Of a stretch of 64,000 bases of DNA, positions 9,098-18,386 are shown piece after piece (position 1 is the first letter of the stretch; every line of letters begins with the position of its first letter). Source of the stretch: a virus. Made by a program: the position numbers and the translations under genes. The stretch is from positions 19,125 to 83,124 of the IMG/VR virus record IMGVR_UViG_3300044633_001393; one strand, given 5' to 3'. The notes under the pieces are model-generated. The model was not told the DNA's origin, searched no databases, and saw only the letters and a program-made list of their open reading frames with translations.

Positions 9098-10115
9098 CAT
9101 TTTAAGTGAGGTAATACAAGAAGGCGGCGCAGGTGGACATATGGCACATCCATTTGATTTTGTAAATACTGGCGCTAAATTGGTAGGTGTATTTGCGAAA
9201 GCAGTAAAGTCTCTGAAGCAAGGCGCCGGTAGTGTAAAGATTGACGGTGTTAATGCAAGTATCCGTATGATAAACAGCCAATTTGTAATGGATCGTGGAT
9301 CAGCAAAACCACTTGATATTAAGGGCATGAGACCCGAAGATTTGCCAAATAGATTTGAACCAGGTCATGGATTTATTAATATTGGAACTAAAGTAATCAA
9401 TATTTTCGATGAAGCGATTCCAAGTACCAAATCCGAATTAAAAAAGTTGGGCTTGTTGAACAATCCAAATATATTGTTTAATATTGAATATGTAGAAGGT
9501 ACAACAAACGTAGTTGGTTATGGTGATATTGGAAACTTTTTAGCAATTCATGGCTTAAAAGAGATCAAACCAAAGACATTTGGTAAGGATGGTAGTGTAA
9601 AATCCCGTGTTGCTGTTGAAATACCGTATGATAAAGCGGCAATGCAGTCCTACATCAATAAATTAAATAAGGTTGCAATGAAGTATGGATTCAAAGTACT
9701 AGGCAGCGTTGGTACATCATTTAAATCGGATCCAAATTTGGCCAAAGTATTGAGAGAACCAGTAACATTATATCCTACAGAAGTTGCTGAAACCAAGTCA
9801 TTAAAAGACTGGTTAAAAAATGTAAAAATCGATCTTCCACTTATCACCCGTGAACAATTTATTAATGCTTCAAACAGCAAAAATATTACGCAAGATTTTG
9901 CCGGTCAAGACGTTCAAAAGATTATAAATGATACCATTGTTTATTTAACCACTATCAAATTAGGAGATGAAGTATTAAAGAATGCTACTAGTGAGATTGG
10001 TGACTTAGATAAACATGAAGGAATCGTGGTTAGAGATCCAAATATTTATAACAATCCTTTCAAAATTACAGGAAGTTTTATTATAAAAGGTTTGGAAAGT
10101 AAGTTTAAGAAATAA
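9081..10115 (+). CDS. nucleic-acid ligase-like nucleotidyltransferase
   Basis: 344 residues with the signature of covalent nucleotidyltransferases (DNA/RNA ligases, capping enzymes): motif I K53-I-D-G followed by N-A-S-I-R, a motif III-like FNIEYVEG, and motif IV E313-G-I-V-V, with a Lys-containing motif V candidate (SFIIKG). K53 would carry AMP. The enzyme could seal DNA or RNA; family members with this architecture are often RNA ligases, but I cannot choose. The N-terminus MIRLNNILSEVIQEGGAGG has two [I/L]-x-E sites, then GGHMAHPFDF, which I associate with T4-like phage proteins of this type. A cleavable N-terminus on an enzyme suggests packaging in the capsid and delivery with the DNA (inference). 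Confidence 0.75.
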   Translation: MIRLNNILSEVIQEGGAGGHMAHPFDFVNTGAKLVGVFAKAVKSLKQGAGSVKIDGVNASIRMINSQFVMDRGSAKPLDIKGMRPEDLPNRFEPGHGFINIGTKVINIFDEAIPSTKSELKKLGLLNNPNILFNIEYVEGTTNVVGYGDIGNFLAIHGLKEIKPKTFGKDGSVKSRVAVEIPYDKAAMQSYINKLNKVAMKYGFKVLGSVGTSFKSDPNLAKVLREPVTLYPTEVAETKSLKDWLKNVKIDLPLITREQFINASNSKNITQDFAGQDVQKIINDTIVYLTTIKLGDEVLKNATSEIGDLDKHEGIVVRDPNIYNNPFKITGSFIIKGLESKFKK

Positions 10116-10133
10116 AATAAATACATATTTGTT

Positions 10134-10781
10134 ATGAAAAGAGCATTAGGTAAAAGCAATCTTGATATTGTTAAAGATTATGTTGATGGCGTTCGTCCAT
10201 TCGTCCAAGTAGGATATGATTCTAATTTGGAAAATTCAACCCGTAAAGAAGGTGAAGAGTGGGAGGATGGTCAAGGACGTAAATGGGTTTGGAAAAATGG
10301 TAGTAAACGTAGAGTTCAAAAACGCGCTACGATTATCAATGAACAACGTTGTAAATGTTGTAAGATGGATGTTCGTTGGGGCAATTATTTAGATGATCGT
10401 GTTTGGCCCAAAACAGGATATTGCTACGATTGTTTTATTGATTTCCAAACAAATCTTAAATTAATCGGAATGTTCGACGTATATAACGAACTTCAGGATT
10501 TAAAAAATGAACGTAGTATTTTGGAAGATTATAAGAAAAAGTTTGAAGAAAGTAAAAAGTTCTGCGAAGAAAATCAAGGAAAACCAGTTGAATTCTTAGA
10601 AGAAGATGGTTCATTTGAAAGATGGGAAGGCATTCAAGATTATAATAAAATACTAGAGGATCTAAATAAAGATTTAGAACTACTCTATAAACGTTTAGAA
10701 GAACTAAACGCTAAGATAAAAGATTACGAAGAAAAGTATGAGTCAGCCAAATCTAAGAGAAATAATAAAGCAAGAGTATAA
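10134..10781 (+). CDS. zinc-finger/coiled-coil protein before terminase (gp16 candidate)
   Basis: 215 residues. A likely zinc site (CKCCKMDVRWGNY then GYCYDC) is followed by a long charged helix (residues about 120-210, rich in Glu and Lys) that should form a coiled coil. It directly precedes the large terminase and overlaps it by 44 bases, the position of the small terminase gene 16 in T4. Small terminases are oligomeric coiled-coil proteins, so this is a reasonable candidate, but the zinc site is not typical of T4 gp16. Position-based call only. Confidence 0.55.
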   Translation: MKRALGKSNLDIVKDYVDGVRPFVQVGYDSNLENSTRKEGEEWEDGQGRKWVWKNGSKRRVQKRATIINEQRCKCCKMDVRWGNYLDDRVWPKTGYCYDCFIDFQTNLKLIGMFDVYNELQDLKNERSILEDYKKKFEESKKFCEENQGKPVEFLEEDGSFERWEGIQDYNKILEDLNKDLELLYKRLEELNAKIKDYEEKYESAKSKRNNKARV

Positions 10782-12327
10782 GAAGTGTATTGAGGATCCA
10801 ATATACTTTATGAAAAAGTATGTTAAGATCCAACATCCTATTCGTGGTACTTGTAACTTTGAATTGTTTCCTTTTCAAGAGACAACTCTATCAGACTTCG
10901 TAGATAATAGTCTTAATATTGTATTAAAAAGTCGTCAGATGGGTATTAGTACTCTTACAGCAGCTTATAGTTTGTGGTTAATGACATTCCATAACGATAA
11001 GAATATTCTTTGTATTAGTATTACTCAAGAAACCGCAAAAGAAATCGTTACCAAAGTTAGATTTGCTAATGATAACTTGCCGTCTTGGTTAAAAGTTCCC
11101 TGTGTAGAAGACAATCGTCTTTCATTACGTCTAAAAAATGGATCGCAAATCAAAGCAGTATCATCTGCTGGTACCGCTGGTCGATCATCCGCACTATCTT
11201 TACTAATCATTGACGAAGCTGCATTTATTGACGGTATTGAAGAAATTTGGTTGTCATCACAATATACACTGTCTACTGGTGGTAGAGCTATTATATTAAG
11301 TACGCCAAATGGTGTTGGTAATTTCTTTCATAAAACGTGGGTAGAAGCTGAAGAAGGTAAGAACAACTTTAAAACAATACGATTACCATGGCATCTACAT
11401 CCAGAAAGAGATCAAGCTTGGAGAGATAAACAAACAGAATTGTCAGGTGTAAAAGGTGCAGCGCAAGAATGTGATTGTGATTTTAGTACATCTGGTAATC
11501 AAGTTGTGAGTATTGATATTTTAGAGTTTTATAAACAAACTTATATTAAAGATCCAATTGAAAAACGTGGTAATAATCAAGATTTTTGGATATGGGATTA
11601 TCCAAATTATAGTAAAAATTACATATTAACGGCCGACTGTGCGAGAGGAGATGGAGCAGATTATAGCGCATTTCATATCTTTGACATAGAAACATTGGAA
11701 CAAGTTGCGGAATATAAAGGACAATTAACTACCAAGGATTATGGAAACTTGTTGGTAAGTGTTGCAACTGAATATAATAATGCGTTATTAGTCGTGGAAA
11801 ACAATAACGTGGGTTGGGCTACACTTCAACAAATTATAGATAGAGATTATCAAAATACATTTTATAGTGCAGCTGATTTAACTGTTATAGATGTGGAAAA
11901 AACATATACTAATAAATTAAATTCGGCGGACAAAAAATTAGTGGCCGGATTTACAACCACTAGTAAAAATAGACCATTAATCATTAGTAAACTAGAAAAC
12001 TTTTTTAGAGAAAAAGGTGTTATAATCAAGTCTAAAAGACTTTATGAGGAATTGAATGTGTTTATATGGAATGGAGCTAAAGCTGAGGCTATGAAGGGAT
12101 ATAATGATGATTTAGTTATGTCACTAGGCATTGGATTGTGGATTCGTGAAACAGCTTTAAAACTTAGAAACGAACAAATAGCTTATAATAAAGCAATGGT
12201 TTCTAAAATATCAAAAGTAACAAGTCAAATAACAGTGCCAAAACAAGTAAGCACTGTACCTGATCATCAAAAGACGATGGAATTTACTGTAAATGACAAA
12301 AAAGAAAGTTTAACTTGGTTGTTGTAA
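10738..12327 (+). CDS. gp17: terminase large subunit (T4 gp17-like)
   Basis: 529-residue packaging motor: N-terminal ATPase and C-terminal nuclease. Visible are an adenine-binding stretch near FPFQETTL, a Walker A of terminase type (SRQMGIST), a Walker B with catalytic Glu (LLIIDEAAF), and motif III (IILSTPNG). The RNase H-like nuclease begins DCARGDGADYSAFHIFD and has later acidic residues (VVENNNVG, YNDDLVMSLGIG). Length fits the family. The start overlaps the upstream gene by 44 bases, suggesting coupled translation. Confidence 0.95.
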   Translation: MSQPNLREIIKQEYKKCIEDPIYFMKKYVKIQHPIRGTCNFELFPFQETTLSDFVDNSLNIVLKSRQMGISTLTAAYSLWLMTFHNDKNILCISITQETAKEIVTKVRFANDNLPSWLKVPCVEDNRLSLRLKNGSQIKAVSSAGTAGRSSALSLLIIDEAAFIDGIEEIWLSSQYTLSTGGRAIILSTPNGVGNFFHKTWVEAEEGKNNFKTIRLPWHLHPERDQAWRDKQTELSGVKGAAQECDCDFSTSGNQVVSIDILEFYKQTYIKDPIEKRGNNQDFWIWDYPNYSKNYILTADCARGDGADYSAFHIFDIETLEQVAEYKGQLTTKDYGNLLVSVATEYNNALLVVENNNVGWATLQQIIDRDYQNTFYSAADLTVIDVEKTYTNKLNSADKKLVAGFTTTSKNRPLIISKLENFFREKGVIIKSKRLYEELNVFIWNGAKAEAMKGYNDDLVMSLGIGLWIRETALKLRNEQIAYNKAMVSKISKVTSQITVPKQVSTVPDHQKTMEFTVNDKKESLTWLL

Positions 12328-12336
12328 ATACTTATA
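12327..12336 (+). promoter_or_regulatory. weak TATATTTATA-type element before portal gene
   Basis: AATACTTATA, two or three mismatches to the recurring element, ends 12 bases before the portal ATG in a 21-base gap. Confidence 0.25.
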
Positions 12337-12348
12337 TACTAGAATAAT

Positions 12349-14250
12349 ATGGCAGATAAATCTTTTCAAGAATTACGCAATCGTTCATTATTTGCACGTT
12401 TGAAACGTTTGTTTTCAAATGATGTAATTGTTCGTAATATCGGTGGTAAAAAATTAAAAGTAATTGATACTGACGAAATTCAGTATGCTACAGATCGTAA
12501 TAGTTTAAGAGATCGTTTTAATAGATTACGCACCACTTCATATAATCAATACACAAGAGATTTCAATTTATCATATCAAAGTAGTCGTGTAGAACTATTT
12601 CGTGATTATGATACAATGGATATGGATCCAATTCTAGCATCTGCATTGGATATCTATGCAGATGAATGTACAACTAGAAATGAAATGGGTGAAGTAATTC
12701 ATATCAAATCATCCAACGATGAAATCAAGCAAATTCTACACAATTTGTTTTATGACATTTTAAACATCGAATTCAATCTTTGGAGTTGGACTCGTTGTAT
12801 GGTCAAATACGGAGATTTTTATTTACGTTTACATATTAGCCCTGAATATGGTGTTTATTTGGTAGAACCATTGAGCACTTATTATGTAACCCGTGTAGAA
12901 AACGCACATTTATCAAATAAGAATTTTGTTAAGTTCCAAGTCAACCTTCCATATGGTAATAAACTAGAAGATCTGGAAAATTATCAAATTGCACATTTTC
13001 GTTTGTTGAGTGATAGTAACTTTTTGCCATACGGAAAAAGTTCTTTAGAAGGTGCTCGTCGCGTATGGAAACAATTGAGTTTGATGGAAGACGCAATGTT
13101 AATTCATCGTATTATGCGTGCTCCTGAAAAACGTATTTTCAAGGTTGACATCGGTAATATTCCTCCAAATGAAGTTGATAACCATATGCAACGCATTATG
13201 GATCAAATGAAAAAAGTACCATATTTGGATCAACAAACAGGCGACTACAATTTAAGATTCAATTTGCAGAACATGGTAGAAGACTTTTTCTTGCCAGTTC
13301 GTGGTAGTGATAGTGGTACAAGTATCGAAAACTTGTCTGGTCTAGAATGGACAGGTACTGATGATATTGAATATCTGCGTAACAAAATGATGGCAGCGCT
13401 TAAGATTCCCAAAGCATTTTTAGGTTATGATGAAAGTCTAAGCGGTAAAGCTACATTGGCAGCTGAAGATATACGTTTTGCTAGAACTGTTCAACGTATT
13501 CAACGTATTATTGTAAGTGAGTTAAATAAGATTGCGGTTATTCATTTATATTCACAAGGATATAGAGATGAATCGTTGGTCGATTTTACATTGGAATTGA
13601 CCAATCCATCTACTATCTTTGAAAAAGAAAAGATCGACGTATATAAAAGCAAAGTCGAACTCTCCAAAGATATGCAAGAACAAAAAGTATTTTCTAAGAA
13701 GTGGATCTATGAAAATATTTTTGGTTTATCAGATCAAGATATGATTGAGTTGCAAAAACAACTTATCGATGATGCTAAAGGTACATATAGATTTAAACAA
13801 ATCGAAGAAGAAGGCAATGATCCAGCATTATCATTCTTAAACAAGGACGATAAAGAAGGAGCCGGTGGATCCGGTGGTGGGCCAGGTGGTGAACCAGGCG
13901 GCGCCGAGCCAGCTGGCGGTGAGCCAGGCGGAGAACCGCCAGGTGGAGGCGAACCAAAAGGTGGTGAAACTGGTGGGGAAAAATCAACACCCCCAAAATT
14001 AGCAGAACGTGATCAAACTGGTAGAAAAGATGCACGTGATTATCGATTTGGCGAAGATCCATTGGGTACATTAGAAAACAATAGACGTAGTGATTTGTCT
14101 GTGACGCACAAGTATAAAAACAAGTCTCCGCTATCACTAGAATCTATTAAAGGATTGACCGATGTACTAAAAACTTTAGACCAAGAAAAAGAAATATTAC
14201 GAGAGGGAAGTAAAAAATCTTTTATGGATGAACAAAATATAAAAGAATAG
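12349..14250 (+). CDS. gp20: portal protein (T4 gp20-like)
   Basis: 633 residues; forms the dodecameric ring at the packaging vertex. T4-family landmarks include MDMDPILASALDIYADECTT, LFYDILNIEFNLWSWTRCMV, RAPEKRIFKVDIGNIPPNEV, and LRNKMMAALKIPKAFLGYDE followed by LSGKATLAAEDIRFARTVQR. The C-terminal part carries an unusual Gly/Pro/Glu-rich linker (about residues 505-545) before a charged tail, probably flexible and facing the capsid interior. The N-terminal half matches T4 gp20 in length; the linker is the main departure. Confidence 0.94.
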   Translation: MADKSFQELRNRSLFARLKRLFSNDVIVRNIGGKKLKVIDTDEIQYATDRNSLRDRFNRLRTTSYNQYTRDFNLSYQSSRVELFRDYDTMDMDPILASALDIYADECTTRNEMGEVIHIKSSNDEIKQILHNLFYDILNIEFNLWSWTRCMVKYGDFYLRLHISPEYGVYLVEPLSTYYVTRVENAHLSNKNFVKFQVNLPYGNKLEDLENYQIAHFRLLSDSNFLPYGKSSLEGARRVWKQLSLMEDAMLIHRIMRAPEKRIFKVDIGNIPPNEVDNHMQRIMDQMKKVPYLDQQTGDYNLRFNLQNMVEDFFLPVRGSDSGTSIENLSGLEWTGTDDIEYLRNKMMAALKIPKAFLGYDESLSGKATLAAEDIRFARTVQRIQRIIVSELNKIAVIHLYSQGYRDESLVDFTLELTNPSTIFEKEKIDVYKSKVELSKDMQEQKVFSKKWIYENIFGLSDQDMIELQKQLIDDAKGTYRFKQIEEEGNDPALSFLNKDDKEGAGGSGGGPGGEPGGAEPAGGEPGGEPPGGGEPKGGETGGEKSTPPKLAERDQTGRKDARDYRFGEDPLGTLENNRRSDLSVTHKYKNKSPLSLESIKGLTDVLKTLDQEKEILREGSKKSFMDEQNIKE

Positions 14251-14280
14251 TATAATTCCTACATATTTAACCACATTGAT

Positions 14281-14290
14281 TATATTTATA
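14281..14290 (+). promoter_or_regulatory. TATATTTATA element before prohead gene
   Basis: Perfect copy ending 16 bases before the ATG at 14307, in an AT-only leader without a ribosome site. Confidence 0.45.
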
Positions 14291-14306
14291 AATAATAATA
14301 AATAAT

Positions 14307-15185
14307 ATGCACAAGAAAGCAAAACATTCGAAATTCAAGAATGCTGGAATATTGTTTGAACTACTCACTAGACAAATAACAGCCGACATTCTAGCGGGGA
14401 GAGATGAATCATTTACCAAAAATCTGATGTTCAAGTATTTTCACGAAAGCAAAGAACTAGGAAAAGAAGTGCAACTTTACAATTTCATCCTACAACAAAA
14501 AAGCAAAGATGCTTCTTCCGCTGAACGTCTTTTGAATGTTGTTTTGCAAACACGTTCCAAACTAGATGAACGCGAATTGAACAAGCAAAAGTACAACATA
14601 ATTAAAGAAATAAAAGAGAAGTATAATATAGACGAATTTTTGAAAAATAAAATTCCAAATTATAAGTTATACGCCTCTATATACAAATTATTTGAAGATC
14701 AAGATAAAAGTGAAGTCAAGTTTGATGTATCTGAATTGTTAGAATCAAGAGAATATATTGTTGAGAGCTTAACAAAAGAAAAGAAGTCAGAACAAGAAAT
14801 GATGGATGTTTATGGAAATCAAAGTGCTGAAGTTAGATTGTTGGCCTATAAATTCTTGATTGAAAACTTCAATACCAAATACAACAATCTTTTGCCAGAT
14901 CAAAAGAAACTTCTAAAAGAATATATTACTAATGTTTCCAACTCCAGTAAATTTACAAAATACGTCAACGAAGAGTACAAGAGAATAAGTGGAGTATTAA
15001 AAGATCAAGTGAAGAATGTTACCTCTGAAGTGGTTAAAATTAAAATAAATGAAGTTATTAGTCAGTTTTCAACAAAATCTTGTGTTGGCGTAATTAAAGA
15101 AAATCAATTGACTTCATTGTTAAATGTATACGAATTGATAGAAGAAATTAAAAAGATTGATGTCAAAAATGAAGCAAAATCTTAA
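14307..15185 (+). CDS. conserved head-cluster protein, function unknown
   Basis: 292 residues, almost entirely helical and charged (begins MHKKAKHSKFKNAGILFELL). No enzyme motif. It lies between portal and prohead protease, where T4 has its small prohead core genes 67 and 68, so a role in the scaffold core or portal vertex is likely. It contains internal [I/L]-x-E sites (e.g. SELLESREYIVES) that gp21 could cut. The 3' end overlaps the next gene. Confidence 0.7.
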   Translation: MHKKAKHSKFKNAGILFELLTRQITADILAGRDESFTKNLMFKYFHESKELGKEVQLYNFILQQKSKDASSAERLLNVVLQTRSKLDERELNKQKYNIIKEIKEKYNIDEFLKNKIPNYKLYASIYKLFEDQDKSEVKFDVSELLESREYIVESLTKEKKSEQEMMDVYGNQSAEVRLLAYKFLIENFNTKYNNLLPDQKKLLKEYITNVSNSSKFTKYVNEEYKRISGVLKDQVKNVTSEVVKIKINEVISQFSTKSCVGVIKENQLTSLLNVYELIEEIKKIDVKNEAKS

Positions 15186-16161
15186 ACAAAAGATTAAAAA
15201 GATTTTAACCAACCTAAAGGTTAAAAATGAAGCTAGTACAACAGGTACCGCACCTGTTGCTTCTGGTCCAGTTGCTGTTGGTGGTGACGCTGCAAGAACT
15301 CCATTTGCTTTTTCCAAAAGAGGAGCAAGACCAGATACATACACACAATTGGGATATAAATTAGCTAAGCCAATTAAAAGAAGTCCTAATTATAAGTTGG
15401 AAAATCAAATGTATAGTGAACCAGCATATAGTACTCCTGCTCAATCAATTGAATTGGGAGATACATATACAGATAAAAATGGATTGGTTCAACATAATGA
15501 TCCAAATTTAGATCCAAATTTGATTGGTTATAAACAAGGAAGTTTACCATTTACTGAAGGTTTTAATGGTTTAAAATATGAACAAGAAGGTCAGAAAGCT
15601 TCTGTTCCACAACCGTCACCTGCTCAACCTCCAACTCAACAACCAAAGCAAGCCGAACCTTCACCATCTGTAGATTTAAAAACATATGATGTATTGCCTG
15701 ATTTTACAGCATTTGATACCAAGTTAAAAGGTTCAACCGAGGCATTAAAGAACAATCTACAAAAAACAATCCAAGACAAAATTTTAGGTAAGAAAATCGT
15801 AGTTAGAGCCAGTAAAGGATATAAACAACCTGAGACAGATTATACTATAAATGTAACTGGTGTTGCTATTGATTATTACTACGACAGATACGTTATTATA
15901 ATAATTGGTCGTGAAGAAAATAAACAAAAAGTAGCTAAATTTTTCATCAAGCCAGGATTTAAACTTAAAATTTTAGGTAATGCTGATAATTTGAAACCAA
16001 AAGATCAATATCAAGTTGCTAAATCAAAAGCATTGGTTGACCCTCAAAGTCAACAAAATGTTGTTCCACAAAACACAATAACCGCAGATAAGCAAGACGC
16101 AACTGTTGCAAATCAACCAGATCAATCAAAACAACCAGGAACAACACAACCTAAAGCTTAA
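15160..16161 (+). CDS. Pro/Gln-rich head-cluster protein, function unknown
   Basis: 333 residues if started at the ATG at 15160; the ATG at 15169 (MKQNLKQKIKKIL) is an equally good choice, and both overlap the preceding gene. A basic amphipathic N-terminal helix precedes a Gly/Ala/Pro stretch (TGTAPVASGPVAVGGDAA) and RTPFAFSKRGARPDTYTQLG. Next come a Pro/Gln linker (residues about 145-175), a compact domain (about 180-285) with YYYDRYVIIIIGREENK, and a disordered Gln-rich tail. Probably a virion or prohead component from its position; function not recognised. Confidence 0.65.
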   Translation: MSKMKQNLKQKIKKILTNLKVKNEASTTGTAPVASGPVAVGGDAARTPFAFSKRGARPDTYTQLGYKLAKPIKRSPNYKLENQMYSEPAYSTPAQSIELGDTYTDKNGLVQHNDPNLDPNLIGYKQGSLPFTEGFNGLKYEQEGQKASVPQPSPAQPPTQQPKQAEPSPSVDLKTYDVLPDFTAFDTKLKGSTEALKNNLQKTIQDKILGKKIVVRASKGYKQPETDYTINVTGVAIDYYYDRYVIIIIGREENKQKVAKFFIKPGFKLKILGNADNLKPKDQYQVAKSKALVDPQSQQNVVPQNTITADKQDATVANQPDQSKQPGTTQPKA

Positions 16162-16168
16162 CACATAT

Positions 16169-16771
16169 ATGAAACAAGTATTGATAGACATATTACCATT
16201 TGAATTTAAAAAGACATCTTTAAATGAATCTCTTAAAGATGGAAAACTATACGTAACCGGCGTATTACAACGTGCGGATGCAAAGAATCAAAATGGAAGA
16301 GTGTACCCAGAAGATGTACTAAAGCGTGAAGCTGAAAAGTATATGCAAAACTTCGTAAAACAACGTCGTGCTATGGGTGAGTTGGATCATCCAGAAAGCA
16401 GCGTGGTTAACTTAAAGAACGTTAGTCACAACATTGTTGATATGGGTTGGGAAGACAAAGATTTGGTTGGAACAGTTGAAATACTGCCCACACCAAGTGG
16501 TAATATTCTTAGAGATTTATTGCAATCTGGAATTTTATTAGGTATTAGCAGCAGAGGATTAGGCAGTGTTAAAAAAGATATGAGAGAAGGTGCCGACATT
16601 GTACAAGACGATTTTGATTTGATCGCATTTGACTTTGTAAGCAATCCTAGTACACAAGGTGCCTTTATGTATCCTCAAGGCAAAATCAATGAAAGTGTAG
16701 AACAAAGAACAATTGTCAACCCATACGGTAATGTAGAAAGAATTATTCACAACATTCTATCAGAATTATAA
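16169..16771 (+). CDS. gp21: prohead core protease (T4 gp21-like)
   Basis: 200 residues from the ATG at 16169; an upstream in-frame ATG at 16106 lies inside the previous gene. Family S80 serine protease with the herpesvirus-assemblin fold. The catalytic His lies in AMGELDHPES and the Ser in LLGISSRGLGS. YVTGVLQRADAKNQNGRVYP is the typical N-terminal segment. It matures the prohead by cutting scaffold and capsid precursors after [I/L]-x-E. Its own sequence has such sites near both ends (SLNE-S, and ILSE-L at the C-terminus), consistent with self-processing. Confidence 0.94.
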   Translation: MKQVLIDILPFEFKKTSLNESLKDGKLYVTGVLQRADAKNQNGRVYPEDVLKREAEKYMQNFVKQRRAMGELDHPESSVVNLKNVSHNIVDMGWEDKDLVGTVEILPTPSGNILRDLLQSGILLGISSRGLGSVKKDMREGADIVQDDFDLIAFDFVSNPSTQGAFMYPQGKINESVEQRTIVNPYGNVERIIHNILSEL

Positions 16772-16779
16772 TATTTATA
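16770..16779 (+). promoter_or_regulatory. AATATTTATA element, 4 bases before start
   Basis: Overlaps the end of the protease gene (stop at 16769-16771) and ends 4 bases before the ATG at 16784. Confidence 0.45.
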
Positions 16780-16783
16780 AAGT

Positions 16784-17215
16784 ATGAAATTAAAACATTT
16801 ACTAGAAAATTCCACTGAAGTAGCTTATAGCCCACTTACCAAAGAAGAAAAGTCAAAAATGGTTGGTGCTATTAGATCCTATAATGAATATCGCAAGGGA
16901 TTAAAAGCCGATTGTGTATATGAAACTGCACAAAAAATTATGGAGGCTGTTAATCTAGCAGAACGCTACGCAATTAAAGAATGTGGCGACTGGATGCAAG
17001 CCAAAATGGTTGAACGTGATATGAAAGAAATCAAAAGAGACGCTGCCAAAATGTATGAAGAAGCCAACAAAATGAAAGAAATTGAAAAACAACTTGAAAT
17101 GTTGTATGAACAAGTTGGTATGAGATTGGAACGTTATTTTGAAATTGCCGACCAAGTACACACTGATCCAAAACCACAAGAAGGCACTATTAACTCATCG
17201 GTATCGAATCAATAA
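16784..17215 (+). CDS. helical head protein with capsid-targeting-like N-terminus
   Basis: 143 residues. The N-terminus MKLKHLLENST ends in an L-L-E site for the prohead protease. The remainder is a long charged helix (AAKMYEEANKMKEIEKQLEM), probably coiled coil. Between protease and scaffold genes, it is a candidate prohead core or internal protein. Its last 26 bases overlap the converging minus-strand gene. Confidence 0.7.
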   Translation: MKLKHLLENSTEVAYSPLTKEEKSKMVGAIRSYNEYRKGLKADCVYETAQKIMEAVNLAERYAIKECGDWMQAKMVERDMKEIKRDAAKMYEEANKMKEIEKQLEMLYEQVGMRLERYFEIADQVHTDPKPQEGTINSSVSNQ

Positions 17216-17648
17216 ATTCCAACATTTTATCGAACGATTCAAAAACGTATCTTCTATTTGCTTCTATCACATAACCTTCGTCTGTTTTATAGACGAAGGT
17301 TTTTCTTTTCTCGTTGACCATATCTAAAGATGGAACTTCTATTTCAGAAAACATTCTGTATTCATCATCTATACGAAAATTCATTTCACCCAATATATCA
17401 ATTTCCGTAAAATCCCATCCGTTTGGATTATCTATATCTTCTAACTTAAACATTTTTTCTTCTTCAAAATTATCATTGTTTATAAAGTTAATTAATTTTG
17501 GAGACTTATAATTGTTGTAGCTATTATTCATAGAACGCACATCTGGGTTGGAATATGGAGTTTCGTCCCCAGTTCTTTTTATAAACTTATAATTGTCTTT
17601 TGTGGAATTCATATGTTTAGCTAGATTTGGATTGAAATTATAGGCCAT
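17190..17648 (-). CDS. hypothetical protein, minus strand inside head operon
   Basis: 152 residues, acidic and polar, no family recognised. The end (EGYVIEANRRYVFESFDKML) looks like a small alpha/beta domain. It converges with and slightly overlaps the plus-strand gene at 16784, and its start overlaps the end of the next minus-strand gene by 11 bases, which supports a real two-gene minus-strand unit. Opposite orientation to the head genes suggests a later insertion. Confidence 0.65.
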   Translation of the reverse strand: MAYNFNPNLAKHMNSTKDNYKFIKRTGDETPYSNPDVRSMNNSYNNYKSPKLINFINNDNFEEEKMFKLEDIDNPNGWDFTEIDILGEMNFRIDDEYRMFSEIEVPSLDMVNEKRKTFVYKTDEGYVIEANRRYVFESFDKMLEFIDSIPMS

Positions 17649-18231
17649 AAGAGTTAATTCTATCTATAAAGTCAGATAGGGTTTTTGTTTGTTCAGAATC
17701 TTTATTCTTATCCAAAGCAGTACTTAACATACTGAATATTTCTTTGTCTGGTTTATCAGGATAAGATCTTTGAATAAAACAAGCATATACAATTAAATTT
17801 TCATTTTTTTGATCTATGAGCTTTTTAAACACATATTTCTTGGTACTACCATTACTAAATATTTCAGTTTCTATTTTTGTATTTTCTGGTGGGTTAGGAA
17901 TAAAATTTGTTTTTCCAAATCCACTAAATCCCGCTTGTTTACTTTGAAAAGTTAACATTTCTTTTTTAGTAAACGCAATACCTTCATTTTCTTTTAGCAC
18001 TTGGTTAAATGATTTGCCTTTAATGATATCAAAATCACTTAATGAATATTCTGCTTCATTAAGACTTTTCAATATTTCTTTCAATTTAACAAAGTGTTTT
18101 ACACTACTTGGTTTGATGGTACGTGCCATCTTACGAACTTGTGGTGAAACTTCTTTTGATTTGATTCCACCTTTTTGTAGTGCTCTTACCAATCTAAATA
18201 GTCTGGCTTGTTTTTCGCTTTTTGCAGGCAT
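17638..18231 (-). CDS. DUF3008-like N-terminal domain protein
   Basis: 197 residues. The first about 50 residues (MPAKSEKQARLFRLVRALQ, then SPQVRKMARTIKPSSVKHF) match the DUF3008 pattern 'MPAKS..Q.R' plus a short helix with K-x-A, common as small phage and bacterial proteins of unknown role. The C-terminal part (FIPNPPENTKIETEIFSNG, VYACFIQRSYP) is not recognised. Transcribed away from the scaffold gene, from a TATATTTATT element 5 bases before its ATG. Confidence 0.7.
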   Translation of the reverse strand: MPAKSEKQARLFRLVRALQKGGIKSKEVSPQVRKMARTIKPSSVKHFVKLKEILKSLNEAEYSLSDFDIIKGKSFNQVLKENEGIAFTKKEMLTFQSKQAGFSGFGKTNFIPNPPENTKIETEIFSNGSTKKYVFKKLIDQKNENLIVYACFIQRSYPDKPDKEIFSMLSTALDKNKDSEQTKTLSDFIDRINSYGL

Positions 18232-18236
18232 ATATC

Positions 18237-18246
18237 AATAAATATA
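18237..18246 (-). promoter_or_regulatory. TATATTTATT element (minus strand), 5 bases before start
   Basis: Reads toward the minus-strand gene starting at 18231, showing that the element follows gene orientation. Confidence 0.5.
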
Positions 18247-18275
18247 AAATATTTTCATTTGTTTCAATTTTAAAT

Positions 18276-18285
18276 TATATTTATT
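18276..18285 (+). promoter_or_regulatory. TATATTTATT element upstream of scaffold gene
   Basis: Lies 101 bases before the scaffold ATG and 29 bases from the divergent minus-strand copy, forming a divergent promoter pair. The long leader ends in an AAAGG ribosome site at about 18369-18373. Confidence 0.4.
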
Positions 18286-18386
18286 ATTCAAATACATCAT
18301 TCTTTGATGTCACATACATTTATCTTCTTTGGAGTTCTTCAATAGCTTCACCAACAAATAACAATAAGAAAGGCAGAAATATAATT

